A stretch of 64,000 bases of DNA. Origin: Sarcomyxa edulis. Taxonomy: Eukaryota; Basidiomycota; Agaricomycetes; Agaricales; Mycenaceae. Below, in pieces: positions 19,685 through 30,127 of this stretch. Position 1 is the stretch's first letter. Every line of letters begins with the position of its first letter. The notes under the pieces were generated by a model. The model was not told the DNA's origin. It searched no databases and saw only the letters and a list, made by a program, of their open reading frames with translations. The stretch covers positions 62,001 to 126,000 of the forward strand of contig QUOL01000023.1 in assembly GCA_009761415.1 (NCBI GenBank). The letters run 5' to 3'. The position numbers were made by a program, and so were the translations under genes.

Positions 19685-20216
19685 TGTGGTGGTTTTATTG
19701 TTGGTATTGGCTGATTGTGCAACAGTAAGATAATTTCTCAATGCTATATGTGTGTGTTCATAAATAACTAACACATTGTCCTAAATTTCAGTGGGAGATG
19801 ATTTTTGTTTAGTATGCATAATGACATTTGGTTTTGAGTGAAGGTGTTATTGTATGGAAATTCATCAGAGATAATTTGATTATAACACGTACCATTTTTT
19901 TGGATTCTCCGTGAGCACAAATGCATCTAGATACAGCACCGGCCTCACATTGAACACGCATGCTGATCCAAAATGATGAATAAATTCAGAAATCATCCAA
20001 TTTTACAGTATGACTTTCTAAAACTTGCAATTTGTGGTCTAAAATGTTTGATTGTGCTGCAATGGAACGGCAGAACTCCAATTGTTCTGCTGCATCACTC
20101 TTGAAGAACTGGTTCACATAGAACAACCCCAATGTTTGTGTCTAGGTAATCAGAATTGTTCAAATGTATTGAATACTTAAAGCCAAGGGGGTGCCGGCTT
20201 CTGAGTTTTGCTTTCA

Positions 20217-20888
20217 GACCCACAGAGCGGACCTACCTACGTCATAAGCAGCACATGGTCTACAAATTGCCTTATTGGGAATTCCAATCACCCGGATCAC
20301 CCCTCAACTATAACAATGGCCCTACCGGGCAGGCCTGGACACTTCGGTATAACTGAGGAAAGGTTGTGTGTACGGCAAAGCCCCGCACTCCCCCATGAAT
20401 GCCTCATTTTTGTCAAAATGCAACAAACTGAGTACGGTAACACCCTCAAAGCTTTGGGAGCTTACCCATTTCAGTGCATCTATCTGCAAAGGGTAAGATG
20501 GGATATTGTACAATCTACATTGAGTACACTGCAGTATTGTAATAGGTGTTGGGATCCTATTGGCTTGACTCCGGAGAGATACCAGTACTTAACGTATACA
20601 ACAAGGGGACACAGGACGGTTATAAACAGGTAAATTGCTAGGGGACAAACACATAAGAAACAGGTATTCCAACTCGGAGTATGTGCAGCTATCTACAGAG
20701 TAGTACAAACACTAGTAAATACTTGGGTGGCAGGTAGCAGCACGCACACCAAGTGTTACTCCAATATGCAGGACATGACCCGCACAGCTGCCTTTGAGTC
20801 ACTCTACCTCCTGCCAAATGGGGGTGTAACCTTGTTCCAATGTTCCTACATCGGAGTTTGGATGTATTGTTTGCCTCCATTGCCATAA
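20217..20888 (+). CDS. Partial multi-exon protein of unknown function
   Basis: A frame opens after an acceptor TTTCAG ending at about 20216 and runs to 20492. It continues in frame after intron 20493-20545 (53 bp) through 20546-20629. After a possible 34-bp intron (20630-20663, unusually short) it reaches a stop at about 20886-20888. Segments include PTYVISSTWSTNCLIG, VLGSYWLDSGEIPVLNVYN and QVFQLGVCAAIYRVVQTLV. The 5' exon was not found. Function not recognised. The 34-bp intron may instead mean that the gene is broken. Confidence 0.35.
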
Positions 20889-21017
20889 GCTTCCATCGCC
20901 GTACTTACCTACCTTACTTTACCACCACCACCATCATTACTGTGGTAGAAAATGTAATCCGCGTATGGACGAGAAATCGGTCGTCTCAAGCCAAAATGGT
21001 GCTGAGTAGTAGAATAC

Positions 21018-21903
21018 CTATATAACCGAATAATCAGCAAATACAGAGTATAATTGAAACGAACCTAATTGATCCACAAGCAAGTGGACTTGAATTGAGG
21101 TGGGATAAGGAAGATATCCAGCAGGGAGGTCGACGATGAAAGACGCGTAGTGAGCGTCGAGTCCTATCGCGTTTCCTAATCGGGAAACTGTGATAGCTGG
21201 CGGCTTCGGGTGCTTTGAATCAGGAGATATGAGTGAAATTGAGGGAAGATGAATGGAGAGGGTTTGAGGACGAGGTCTTCCACGTCCGCGTCGTTCAGTG
21301 GAAGAGTCAGAACGGTGGTGGGAGAAAGAAGGAAGGTAAAGTTTAAAATAAGGGTGGCTGTGCTTCGCTTTCTGTATGACGCCGGGTGCCAAAGTTAAGG
21401 GTACCTGTAGGGAAAGGGGTTCAGCAGCAATAGACAGTAGATGAAGGCTCAATATATATATTCTCGGGGCTCTTGTAGCTCAGTTCTTGCTCCAGGTGGT
21501 ATGGCTCGGGACTTCTCGAGTCAACTGGTGAAATCCAAGGTAAGAGGAGATAATCTTCATTCAAAGGCCGAAGTAAGCCTATAAGTCTAATGGTACGGAG
21601 GGTGGGATGTGTGCACGTGTACTCTCGCATCACCAGGGCCCTGGAATGTGGTGTGTAATATGATAAGGGAATTTCGATAAAATGTGAAATGAAGTTGAAA
21701 TAGTTGCGGCGCGAGATAAGAGTGATATAAAATTTGGTTGTCCATGTTTTTGTAGGTGGAATAGTGTCTGTTTTATGTGAAAATAAAATCGAGAATATCA
21801 CGCGGCGCGTTCCCCAAGATTCCGCCAAGGGAAGAGAGTCTTGGATGAGTAAACACAACAGAGTCTGGCGCACAAACACTGCCCCCCAACAGTATGGCAG
21901 CAC
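21018..21903 (-). other. Possible gene remnant, minus strand
   Basis: Two overlapping open frames (21421-21903 and 21018-21452). The second contains ITVSRLGNAIGLDAHYASF and LPAGYLPYPTSIQVHLLVD, and an acceptor-like TTTCCCTACAG lies between them. I do not recognise a family. The composition looks more protein-like than the surrounding sequence but support is weak. Confidence 0.2.
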
Positions 21904-22169
21904 GGACTAGTGTGGACTCATCTCCCCTTGGTTTTGTTTCGGAGTAGCAACCGCTTGACAGGCTCGAGCGAGTGGGAATGATGGATGAAGGAATAATTGT
22001 AAATTGATGAAACTATGAAGAAATCTGAATTTCAGTATCTGATAAGTGCCAGGACCGTACTAAGCAACGAGAATAGTCTATACCCGGGCCATAGAACCTG
22101 CTAAACCATTGTGGCGCGTAGTCTTGACGAGTGTGAGAGGGTAGGTAGTGCGATGGCGAAGAGGAGGCT

Positions 22170-22505
22170 TGTAAGGGGACTCCCCTTAACGGACAATCTA
22201 CTATACCTTTCCTTTCCTTTCCCTTCCTTTCCTTCTTACTTACCTGTACCTATCTTTCCCTTTTCCCCTTCATTCTATCTCGCGCTTTTCGCGTGACGTG
22301 ACGTCACGCGTCACGCGCCAGCAAAGCGGTCAAGCCTGCCAGCAGCAAGGGTTTCCTTATCCTATTCTCTTTGGATTCCCCTCTGTTGTTGTGCAGGTAT
22401 GCAGTACACCTACTTCTCTGTTGTATCTACCTTATCTGATCTATATATCTTTGGATTCCCCTCTGTTGTTGTGCAGATTGCTGCCTTCTTGAGGTTGCCC
22501 TTACA
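22170..22505 (+). mobile_element. Solo LTR of the chromovirus 2 family
   Basis: 336 bp starting TGTAAGGGGACTCCCC and ending GAGGTTGCCCTTACA, nearly identical to the 341-bp LTRs at 33950 and 39583 but in plus orientation. It is flanked by a 5-bp target-site duplication AGGCT (22165-22169 and 22506-22510). It results from LTR-LTR recombination. Confidence 0.95.
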
Positions 22506-23130
22506 AGGCTGTGATGTGGTTGTGTTTGGCTGCAGCTTCCGCGCTAGAACGGGACTTGGGTGTTTTGAATCTCTCGAGCGCCTGCATAAAAAGAGAGGCT
22601 CGAGCTCATCAAGTTGGTGTAGCAATAGGGTAGAGAATCAAGAACAATTCAGAATAATATGAAAATCGAGAAAATCCGGTATCCATTGGAGAAGTAGAAG
22701 AAAGGCAGTGATTCTGCAATTTGTAAAGTAAGTCTGGGCATCTCTTGTGAAGCGGATCGACGAGGAGCCCGTTTTTCCCTTCCACATCACCTCTTGCTAT
22801 TTTCGAATATCAAACATTTGTCCTGTTTTGTCTTTCTCCTTTGAGTGTCGACACTCCAAGTGTCTTCCAGGGGGGTGGAGATTGCAATCTATATTTGACA
22901 CACAATCTGCCTCATTCTTCTTCAGACTACAGCTAATAGGAACATCTCTAGATTTCCTGAGAATACTTGTTTCTTGGACTACAAAGCCACTAGACGTTAG
23001 ATTTACTGGTGGTGGTCCCAATCCAGAGGCTCTCTGTTTTGTTGTGTTCTCATCAAGTCAGATTGTTTTCTCTCACGCCTCATCCAGGGACTATACACCA
23101 ACATCAACAATCTTCTTGTTGTACTATGAC
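22506..23130. other. No confident gene
   Basis: Open frames exist on both strands at 22747-23139 but neither has a recognisable motif or clear splice support. The part near 23090-23130 may be upstream sequence of the small gene that follows. Confidence 0.3.
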
Positions 23131-23542
23131 AATGAATAGCGAACATCACCCCAAATTCAAGGTACATACATCACATGTGCACCTTTAGGACATCAATCTG
23201 ACTAAATTCAAGATTGGGGATTATGCATGGAGACGAGACGGGATTTCTCATACGTGGCATTGGTCAAAGATTGCTGCAGTCCACAAAGATGAATTTATGG
23301 TATGTAAGATGTTGTTTACTGTGTTTGACAACTGATACGCAAACATGAGATAGGATATTTTCTCGTGGGCGTACACTGTGTACAATATCTCGGGTTTTAC
23401 AAGCTGCTGTCTGGAATCGGAGCTTCGACACCCTACATTTTTTCCATTGCAGAAAAAGAAGGCTAAACGTAGAGTGTGGGATAAAAACACTGCTCAGTAT
23501 GCACTTGACCATATTGACGATTTAGCTGGGTTGTTACAGTAA
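23131..23542 (+). CDS. Possible small three-exon protein
   Basis: ATG at 23131 gives MNSEHHPKFK, then a donor GTACAT. After an acceptor TTCAAG (about 23213) the frame continues IGDYAWRRDGISHTWHWSKI to a donor GTATGT near 23300. After a TTGCAG acceptor (about 23454) it runs KKKAKRRVWDKNTAQYALDH to TAA. All joins are in frame (about 78 aa). It may extend further upstream. Function unknown. Confidence 0.3.
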
Positions 23543-23611
23543 TTTGTGTTATCAGCAGCAATACATTATATTGTCTGCAGTAAATCTCATTCCTCAACTA
23601 GAAAAGGTTAT

Positions 23612-24063
23612 CCTGACAAAGAGAATAGGATCAGGAGATCCTTGCTGCTGGCAGGCTTGACCACTTTGCTGGTGCATGACACGTGATGTCACATCATGCA
23701 AAACGCGCAAGATAAAAATGAAGGGTGTAATGGTCAGGCTAATGCCGGTCCATTACACCCAGTTTGTTACTCCGATAGTCACACCCGTCACACTCTTATC
23801 TGATCGCCAGCTGTACTTTTCTTTCTCTTTGTCTAATCAACGCTAGTAATTGGCACTTCTCAGTATCGAGGACTCTAGCTAAGTTTTCCTTGACTTTGTT
23901 GCTAGTCTGTTACACCAGACTCTCCCTCTATTTTCCATTCTCGGTGCCTTGCCCGTTACAAAGGGGAAAAGGAAAAGGTAGGTACAGATAAGTAAGAAGA
24001 AAAAAAAGAAAAGAAAAGAAAGGAAAATGTATAGTAGATTGTCCATTAAGGGGAGTCCTTACA
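23612..24063 (-). mobile_element. Degenerate LTR of the chromovirus 2 family, split by a nested solo LTR
   Basis: The minus-strand LTR is recognisable by AGAGAATAGGATCAGGA, TTGCTGCTGGCAGGCTTGAC, the cytosine/guanine-rich core with TGATGTCACATCA, and the end GTCCATTAAGGGGAGTCC..TTACA. It is interrupted at 23726-23960 by another LTR. It is more diverged than the intact copies, so older. Confidence 0.75.
23726..23960. mobile_element. Nested solo LTR (third family)
   Basis: 235 bp starting TGTAATGGTCAGGC and ending TTGCCCGTTACA (TG...CA, 5-bp terminal inverted repeat TGTAA/TTACA). It is flanked by a 5-bp duplication AAGGG at 23721-23725 and 23961-23965. It is inserted into the older LTR around it. 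Confidence 0.85.
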
Positions 24064-24223
24064 CCACCCCAACAAATTCTTATGGTGCTTTCTCTGGGTC
24101 CCAGGTGTTAGAACTCAGGGGGAGTCTTACCACCTGAGTCAAACACAACCACATAGCTTACCGTTGTCACGTCTGTTGTCACTCCTTAGTTACTTGTTGG
24201 AAGGTTAACGTCGGTCCGCATCA

Positions 24224-24640
24224 TCAAAGTTCAACATCAGGCTCAGGGTGTAAGCTTGTTGCATCTGTAAATTGAAGCTGTAGACACTCTTGGCGGCGTA
24301 TAAGGTCAAAATCAGCTACAAGGTTGCTGTCAAGTTGTTCACAATGAGAGTGGCCTGCTTTGGGAAGGAAATGCTTTTGCTTTGAGACAGCCTTTTTGAC
24401 AAAAGAGACATGAGCTCGAGCGGACGTGGATTTTTGGCCAGAGGGTTTTGACATAGCCAAGGAATGAGAGAATGAGGATGTAGCAGTGGGCAATGAAGAA
24501 CACTCAGATGGAGAAGTGTTAGTGAGAGAGCCAGAGGAAGAGCTGGACAATAAGGTGGAACTGGAAAATGTTTTAAAGCGACGGCCTGGAGATATGCACC
24601 TATTCTTCCGTTTCCTAGAGCCTGCATCAGGAAAATGCAT
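24224..24640 (-). CDS. Open frame of unknown function, possibly a fragment
   Basis: Uninterrupted frame of 138 codons with Ser-rich N-terminal half (FKTFSSSTLLSSSSSGSLT) and a more complex C-terminal half (QLDSNLVADFDLIRRQECLQ). It is flanked on the right by degenerate CTCAGAGC repeats (24650-24800). No family recognised. Confidence 0.25.
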   Translation of the reverse strand: MHFPDAGSRKRKNRCISPGRRFKTFSSSTLLSSSSSGSLTNTSPSECSSLPTATSSFSHSLAMSKPSGQKSTSARAHVSFVKKAVSKQKHFLPKAGHSHCEQLDSNLVADFDLIRRQECLQLQFTDATSLHPEPDVEL

Positions 24641-24852
24641 TTTTCCCTAGAGCACCCTGAGGGTAAGCCAGAGCTTCTCAGAAATCCCAGAGCTTCAGAG
24701 CATTCAGAGCGCTTGGGGAAGCTTTAGAGACAAGTTACCTTAGCCAAAGCTTTCCAGAGCTACTCAGAGCATGTCAGAGCTTATTCAGAGCAACTCCAGA
24801 TAACCTCAGTGCCACCCCAGATAATCTCAGTGCCTGTCTGATCTATTGAGTG

Positions 24853-25284
24853 TGTCAGGGCAACACCAATCTATACAAGACCAGCGGGCCACTGAAGCGT
24901 CACGAGCGAAAGGCGAGAACAGAGAAAGAGGAGGAGAGGAGATACAAAGGGAAAGAGAGAGGAGAGGGAAGCGATAGAAGACACTACAGGAGTTATATGA
25001 CTTAGGTTCCCACTAGATTAGCGGTAATCCTGAGAGATCGAACTGAGGATCCCCAGGGTGCATAGCGCCCTTTATATATCTACCTACATTACATGATTGG
25101 TAAGCTATAGAATCCTATGGAACATAATGGAACACCGTTAGTAAGATGATGATGCAACTCCGCAGCACCTTAGTAATCGCATCAGTCAGCAGCAGGAATA
25201 AAGGTATCCCAAGGAATAACTATAGCCCCCTGATAAGATAAGATAAGATCAAAGATAAAGTCCAAAATGAGTTGTTTCCTGACA
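24853..25284 (-). repeat. 3' LTR of chromovirus 1
   Basis: 432 bp, TG...CA ends. It contains TATATAAAGG (plus 25069-25078, minus sense) and, about 34 nt downstream in the minus sense, AGTTCGATCT (25035-25044). The latter matches the complement of the primer-binding segment near the 5' LTR. Confidence 0.95.
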
Positions 25285-25295
25285 TCACCCCCCTT

Positions 25296-28200
25296 CTAGG
25301 TCGAATCGTCCTCGATATGACTACGATTAAGTGGTATCGACCAAGTCGGGATGTGTTTTGTCCTTTCCTTCTCCAGGACTGAGATTGTGGCATCAGTGTA
25401 GGTTTCGAGTGGTCTAAACGGCAGTTGAGTGAAGAGTGTAGCGTTAATCCGTCGCGGTGCATTGGGGTGCAACTGATGGAACTGTCGCACCAGTCTTTTT
25501 GCACGATCAACGTTATCCTCCGGTTCCCAGGTGTTGTGTTCGTCGGTGTACCCCTTCCACTTGATCAAATAGTACAGCTTGCCTCGTTCCAACTTAGAGT
25601 TCAAGATTTCTTCAACTTCGTATCGGGGTTCACCTTCGACCTGGATTGGAGGGGGAGGATCGGATCTTTGGCCTTCGATCTGGGGTGGAACGTAGCGTCG
25701 CAGTTTGGAGACATTGAATACAGGGTGTAGCTTGTTGTAACGCTTTGGCAACTTGAGTTTATACGCGTTGGGCGACACAACTTTGGTGATTTCGAATGGT
25801 CCGTCCCGCTTGTGACTTAGCTTTTTGGAGGGGCGGTCTGTCTTGATGTCGCTCAAGTCAAGGTACACCTTGTCTCCAACCTTGTACTGTGGGGTTTCGA
25901 TCCGACCTTGATCTGCAAATCTCTTCATCTCATCTGCCGCCTTATTTAGAGCCGCCTCTACTTCCTCATGGACCTTTTTCATACGGAGTGCAAAGTCCTC
26001 AGCAGCTTCTGACTTGACATTTCTTTTTGGCTCGACCCCCATCCTTGGATGTCTTCCAGTATTGGCGTAGAAGGGGGAGACTTGAGTCGATGACGAAACT
26101 CGGTTGTTAAGCGCAAACTCGGCGATGGCTAGCCAATCAGCCCAATCATTTTGCCTATGATTGATGAACAAGCGAAGATATTGTTCAATTTCCTGGTTGG
26201 TTCTTTCCGTTTGTCCATCACTTTGAGGGTGGTAGGCTGTTGACAGTTTGCGTTTGACACCGAGTAGCGTGTGAAGGTCTTTCATGAGCTGCGAGGCAAA
26301 TTGCGGTCCGCGGTCCGAGATGACTGAGTCCGGGAGACCGTGGTACCTCCAGACGTGATCTCTGTAAAGCGCGGCTAGTCCAAGGGACGACAATTCTCCG
26401 GAGCATGGGATGATGTGGGTCATTTTGGTGAATCTGTCAACGACCACGAGAATTGCATCGTTCCCTTGGCTATCTGGCAGTCCAGTGATCAAATCTACGG
26501 AGATATCCGTCCACGGCGCCGAAGGGGTGCGGTTAGGCATGAGCTTTCCTATTGGTGGGGCAGGGAATGTCTTTGTTCGATTACATTTGTCGCAACCTTC
26601 GATGTACTGGGTTACAAATTTAGTCATTCCTGGCCACCAGTAGTTCCTGCTCATGAGCTCTAGGGTCTTCCACTTTCCAGGGTGTCCCACGACTGCAGAA
26701 TCGTGATGTAATTCCACAATCTTTCGCCGTAGTTCTTCCTTCTTAGGGACGTAGACTTTTCCCCGGAATAGTATCAACCCTTGCTCTTCTGACCACTCTT
26801 CTTCTCTGAGACGTCTGACAGGGGAATGTTTGAGTTCTTCAACAGCTTTGACCACCGACTCATCATAGTCTTTGCACTTTCTGATGTCTGATAAAATGCT
26901 AGACTCGTTGTTTTCGATCAAAACGTGGCCCTGTTGAAGCGCTCGGATTCGGAAAAACTCTGGTTTCAGAAGGATTTGGTTCTGGTTATCCTCTTCCCCC
27001 TTGTCATGATCTGCTCGTCTCGAGAGATAATCTGGTTTGGCCGATGCAGACCCTGGTCGGTGTTTCAGCACGAAATCAAATCGCGATAGGTAAAGTGCCC
27101 ATCTCGCTTGTCGTCGATTCAAGTTCCGTGCTGTTTTGAAGTATTCCAGGTTCTTATGGTCGCTCCAGATTACCACCGGGTGGTCAGCCCCTTCGAGGTA
27201 GTGTCGCCATTCTTCCAAACATCGAATGATGGCTAGCATTTCTTTATCGTGTATATCATAGTTGCGTTGCACATCATTCAATCCTTTGGAGAGATAGGCG
27301 CACGGTCTCCATTTACCATCATCACAGAGCATGCTTAGAATACCCCCAGTCGCATGACCTGAGGAGTCGGCCTCAATCTTCATTTGCTTTGTCGGGTCAG
27401 GATATACGAGGACAGGCTCGGAGGAGAATCTTCTCTTTAACTCGTCAAATGCCTTTTGTTGTTCCTCCGTCCATTTCCATGGTGCATCCTTCCGAGTGAG
27501 CTGATGAAGGGGTTTTGCCACTTTAGAGAATCCCTCTATGAAGCGCCGGTAGAAGTTAGCAAAGCCGAGAAAGGCTTGCAGCTCCTTGACTTTTGTTGGT
27601 ACCGGCCACTTCATGACTGCTTCGACTTTCTTGGGATCCATTCTAATGTGGTCACCCGAGATGATGAGACCGAGGTATTCCAGCTCTGTTTTCTCAAACT
27701 CGCATTTTTCGGGTTTAAGGAATAGATCATTGTCTCGTAGGATTTCAAGAACTTGTTTGACTATTTTCCTGTGTTCTTCCAGTGTCTTGGTGAAGATCAG
27801 GATATCGTCCATGTAGACAATGACTACTCCTTTATCGATTAGCGGTTTGAGGATGTGGTTCATCATGGTCTGGAAGGAAGCCGGCGAATTCATCAGTCCA
27901 AAGAACATAACGGTTGGTTCGAACATCCCTCTGTTGGTTTTGAAGGCTGCTTTCCACTCATCCCCTTCCTTGATGCGCAAATTGTTGTATCCCCACCGTA
28001 GGTCTAATTTGGTGAAGATCTTTGCGTTTTTAAGTTTATCGACAAGTTCGGGGATTAGGGGTAGTGGGTAAGCGTTCTTGACTGTGTGGGAGTTCAGATG
28101 CCGATAGTCTTGAACCGGGCGATTCGTACCGTCTTTCTTCTTTACGAAGAAGAAGGGAGCCGCTTGGGGAGACTTCGAGGGTCGGATATATCCTTTGCGT

Positions 28201-29027
28201 AGGTTCTCGTCGATAAATTCGTCGAGTTCCTTTTGTTCTTTTGGTGACAGAGGGTACAGTTTAGGGTTTTGAGGGATAAAGGTGTCTTTCAGATCTATGG
28301 GATGGTCCCAAGGTCGTCGTTCAGGGAGTCGTTCCGACGCCTTCTTTTCGAACAGTTCTAAGAATTCATGATACTGTTCGGGGACTATGGTTTCGGGTTT
28401 AGGTTTAGATTGAAAGACCCCTGCGTCACCAGCAAAGAATATCCGTTCCGTTGGAATTTCTTCATACTCGTCGTCTTCTTTATGAGCCCAAGGATCATAC
28501 CACGTGTGGTAGATGGCTTCTTCGTCTTCACCTTCTTCATCTTCGTTGACCATGGTGGGGAATGGGGTCTTAGCTTTGGCTTTGGCCTTGCGGCGTACCT
28601 TAGCGTCGTACCCACATTCTTTTGGACACCTAGTCATCTCCACTTCACCCTTTTCCCAGTCTATTTCCGGGTTGTGCTTCTTCAACCAGGAGTGTCCGAT
28701 AATAACCGCCATCTTTCCAAGGTTGGTGATCGCAAAAGTAGCACGTTCCTTATGCCCCTTATAGTTCAGGATCATGTCTACTTCTTCTGTGATCGACCCT
28801 CCTTCGTTCAGGGTTCCATCTACATTGTATACTTGGATGGGTCTTTTCAGTCGTCGGGTTGCTAGCCCATTGCCTTTTGCAAATTCTTTATCCATAAACA
28901 ATGTAGTGGCCCCTGAATCCAGCAACGCATCAATGTTGATTGCACGATGAGTGTCAAGAGTTCTAAGACCAACGTTCATAGAAACGTGTGTCTTAAGGTT
29001 GAGGGTTCTGACATAATGTTTTTCCAC
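25296..29027 (-). CDS. pol: Pol polyprotein of chromovirus 1 (PR-RT-RNaseH-IN-chromodomain)
   Basis: 1243 codons from the GTG at 29027, but the frame is open further 5' across the gag end, so it is probably made as a Gag-Pol fusion. Domains: aspartic protease with LDSGAT near residue 37; reverse transcriptase with FTKLDLRWGYNN and catalytic YMDD near 406; RNase H with EADSSGHATGG near 552; integrase zinc-binding HHDS...CDKC at about 770-815; the DDE core with DLITGLPDSQGNDAI near 842, SDRGPQF near 902 and the glutamate in [16 protein letters not shown]; chromodomain (EVEEILNS, YYLIKWKGYTDEHNTWEPE) at about 1135-1182. The protein copies the element RNA and integrates the cDNA; the chromodomain is expected to tether integration to histone marks. 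No stop or frameshift is seen. Confidence 0.97.
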   Translation of the reverse strand: MEKHYVRTLNLKTHVSMNVGLRTLDTHRAINIDALLDSGATTLFMDKEFAKGNGLATRRLKRPIQVYNVDGTLNEGGSITEEVDMILNYKGHKERATFAITNLGKMAVIIGHSWLKKHNPEIDWEKGEVEMTRCPKECGYDAKVRRKAKAKAKTPFPTMVNEDEEGEDEEAIYHTWYDPWAHKEDDEYEEIPTERIFFAGDAGVFQSKPKPETIVPEQYHEFLELFEKKASERLPERRPWDHPIDLKDTFIPQNPKLYPLSPKEQKELDEFIDENLRKGYIRPSKSPQAAPFFFVKKKDGTNRPVQDYRHLNSHTVKNAYPLPLIPELVDKLKNAKIFTKLDLRWGYNNLRIKEGDEWKAAFKTNRGMFEPTVMFFGLMNSPASFQTMMNHILKPLIDKGVVIVYMDDILIFTKTLEEHRKIVKQVLEILRDNDLFLKPEKCEFEKTELEYLGLIISGDHIRMDPKKVEAVMKWPVPTKVKELQAFLGFANFYRRFIEGFSKVAKPLHQLTRKDAPWKWTEEQQKAFDELKRRFSSEPVLVYPDPTKQMKIEADSSGHATGGILSMLCDDGKWRPCAYLSKGLNDVQRNYDIHDKEMLAIIRCLEEWRHYLEGADHPVVIWSDHKNLEYFKTARNLNRRQARWALYLSRFDFVLKHRPGSASAKPDYLSRRADHDKGEEDNQNQILLKPEFFRIRALQQGHVLIENNESSILSDIRKCKDYDESVVKAVEELKHSPVRRLREEEWSEEQGLILFRGKVYVPKKEELRRKIVELHHDSAVVGHPGKWKTLELMSRNYWWPGMTKFVTQYIEGCDKCNRTKTFPAPPIGKLMPNRTPSAPWTDISVDLITGLPDSQGNDAILVVVDRFTKMTHIIPCSGELSSLGLAALYRDHVWRYHGLPDSVISDRGPQFASQLMKDLHTLLGVKRKLSTAYHPQSDGQTERTNQEIEQYLRLFINHRQNDWADWLAIAEFALNNRVSSSTQVSPFYANTGRHPRMGVEPKRNVKSEAAEDFALRMKKVHEEVEAALNKAADEMKRFADQGRIETPQYKVGDKVYLDLSDIKTDRPSKKLSHKRDGPFEITKVVSPNAYKLKLPKRYNKLHPVFNVSKLRRYVPPQIEGQRSDPPPPIQVEGEPRYEVEEILNSKLERGKLYYLIKWKGYTDEHNTWEPEDNVDRAKRLVRQFHQLHPNAPRRINATLFTQLPFRPLETYTDATISVLEKERTKHIPTWSIPLNRSHIEDDST

Positions 29028-29137
29028 AGGGGGTTTCGATTCGTGAGCGGGGGAAACAACTTTATTTTCTTCAAAATGTACATGTTTTTCTATTCTAGAA
29101 TCGGAACCCTTGGTAGCGGCAATCGAGTTTGTGGAAG

Positions 29138-30127
29138 TTACTGATTGCCGTTTTGAAAACCCTCTTCCTTTCGGAAGTACTCTCTCAACTTGTCAAACGT
29201 CATGCTTCTGATGTCGGCATAGGTACAGTTACGAGCGATGTGTCCTAGCCGTTGGCAACGGAAGCATTTGATAGGTGGACGTTTGCCGGCGCGATCCACA
29301 TCCATGGCGTCTGGGTCCCTTTGCCTTGGCGCATCGGGCTGACGTTGAGGTGGTACAACTGGGGCTGGAGGCGGAGCTACTGGTTTGTCTCGACGAGGTT
29401 GTGTCCTGGATGTGTCGTTCCAGACGTTCTTGGCTTTCTCGTTGTAGCGAATGCGTTGATTGTCCAGCTTTAACACCCATTCGTACCAGCCAGCCAGGGT
29501 GTTTGGCATAGCAGGTAATGCGTAGACGCGTTCTCGAAGCCGATGGTTTAGACCCGTTTCGAACTTTTCAATCAACGCTACCTCATTGTATCCAGTACGT
29601 GGGGCGATCGATGCAAAAGCCCGGACGTACTCGTCGGCGGTCTGGCTGCCCTGGAACAACTTGCTCATGTCAGTCTGAGCCGTATCTTGGGGATTGGGAT
29701 CGGCAAAAGACTTTCTGAACTTTTGGATAAAGTCATTCCAGCTGGTGAAGGGAGCCTGTCGCCGGAGAGAGGTCATAGGGTCTATTGTTCCAACCTGACT
29801 GATAGCCGTTAACGCCAAATCCACAAAGGTTTGTGCGGTTCCCCCCTGGATGTATGAGAGCGCAAACGAGATTTTGGTATCATCGTTTGGGAACTCAATG
29901 GCTCGACCGTTCATATAGTTGATGTTTTCGTTGATGAACGCATCAGCCTGGGCTTTGTCTCCAGAGAAAATACGAGGGGGATTGATTTTAGGAAGTCGGG
30001 GATGAGGGGCAGGAAGTGGTTGCGGCATGGGTTGTGGCTGGGGTTGGGCAAGCTGTTGGTTCAGCAGGTTGGTGAGGGCGGCGATTTGGGTTTCGAGTTG
30101 CGTAATGCGGTCATCAGGGTCCTCCAT
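29138..30127 (-). CDS. gag: Gag of chromovirus 1
   Basis: 329 aa. The N-terminal coiled-coil-like heptads (ITQLETQIAALTNLLNQQL) are followed by a Gln/Pro linker, the retrotransposon Gag fold (FTSWNDFIQKFRKSFADPN) and one CCHC zinc knuckle CFRCQRLGHIARNC near residue 290. It packages element RNA into particles. The stop TAA is at 29138-29140; five codons earlier lies the heptamer G GGT TTT in phase (plus 29156-29162). Confidence 0.95.
   Translation of the reverse strand: MEDPDDRITQLETQIAALTNLLNQQLAQPQPQPMPQPLPAPHPRLPKINPPRIFSGDKAQADAFINENINYMNGRAIEFPNDDTKISFALSYIQGGTAQTFVDLALTAISQVGTIDPMTSLRRQAPFTSWNDFIQKFRKSFADPNPQDTAQTDMSKLFQGSQTADEYVRAFASIAPRTGYNEVALIEKFETGLNHRLRERVYALPAMPNTLAGWYEWVLKLDNQRIRYNEKAKNVWNDTSRTQPRRDKPVAPPPAPVVPPQRQPDAPRQRDPDAMDVDRAGKRPPIKCFRCQRLGHIARNCTYADIRSMTFDKLREYFRKEEGFQNGNQ
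29156..29162 (-). promoter_or_regulatory. Candidate -1 ribosomal frameshift site, chromovirus 1
   Basis: Minus strand GGGTTTT sits in gag phase as G GGT TTT, a canonical X XXY YYZ slippery heptamer. Five gag codons then TAA follow. The -1 frame from this point has no stop and runs straight into pol (TCA AAA CGG CAA ...). Confidence 0.75.

Noticed and set aside
22170..24063. The LTRs at 22170 and 23612 as the two ends of one element
   Set aside because: They have opposite orientation, the first has its own perfect AGGCT duplication, and the interval has no gag or pol.
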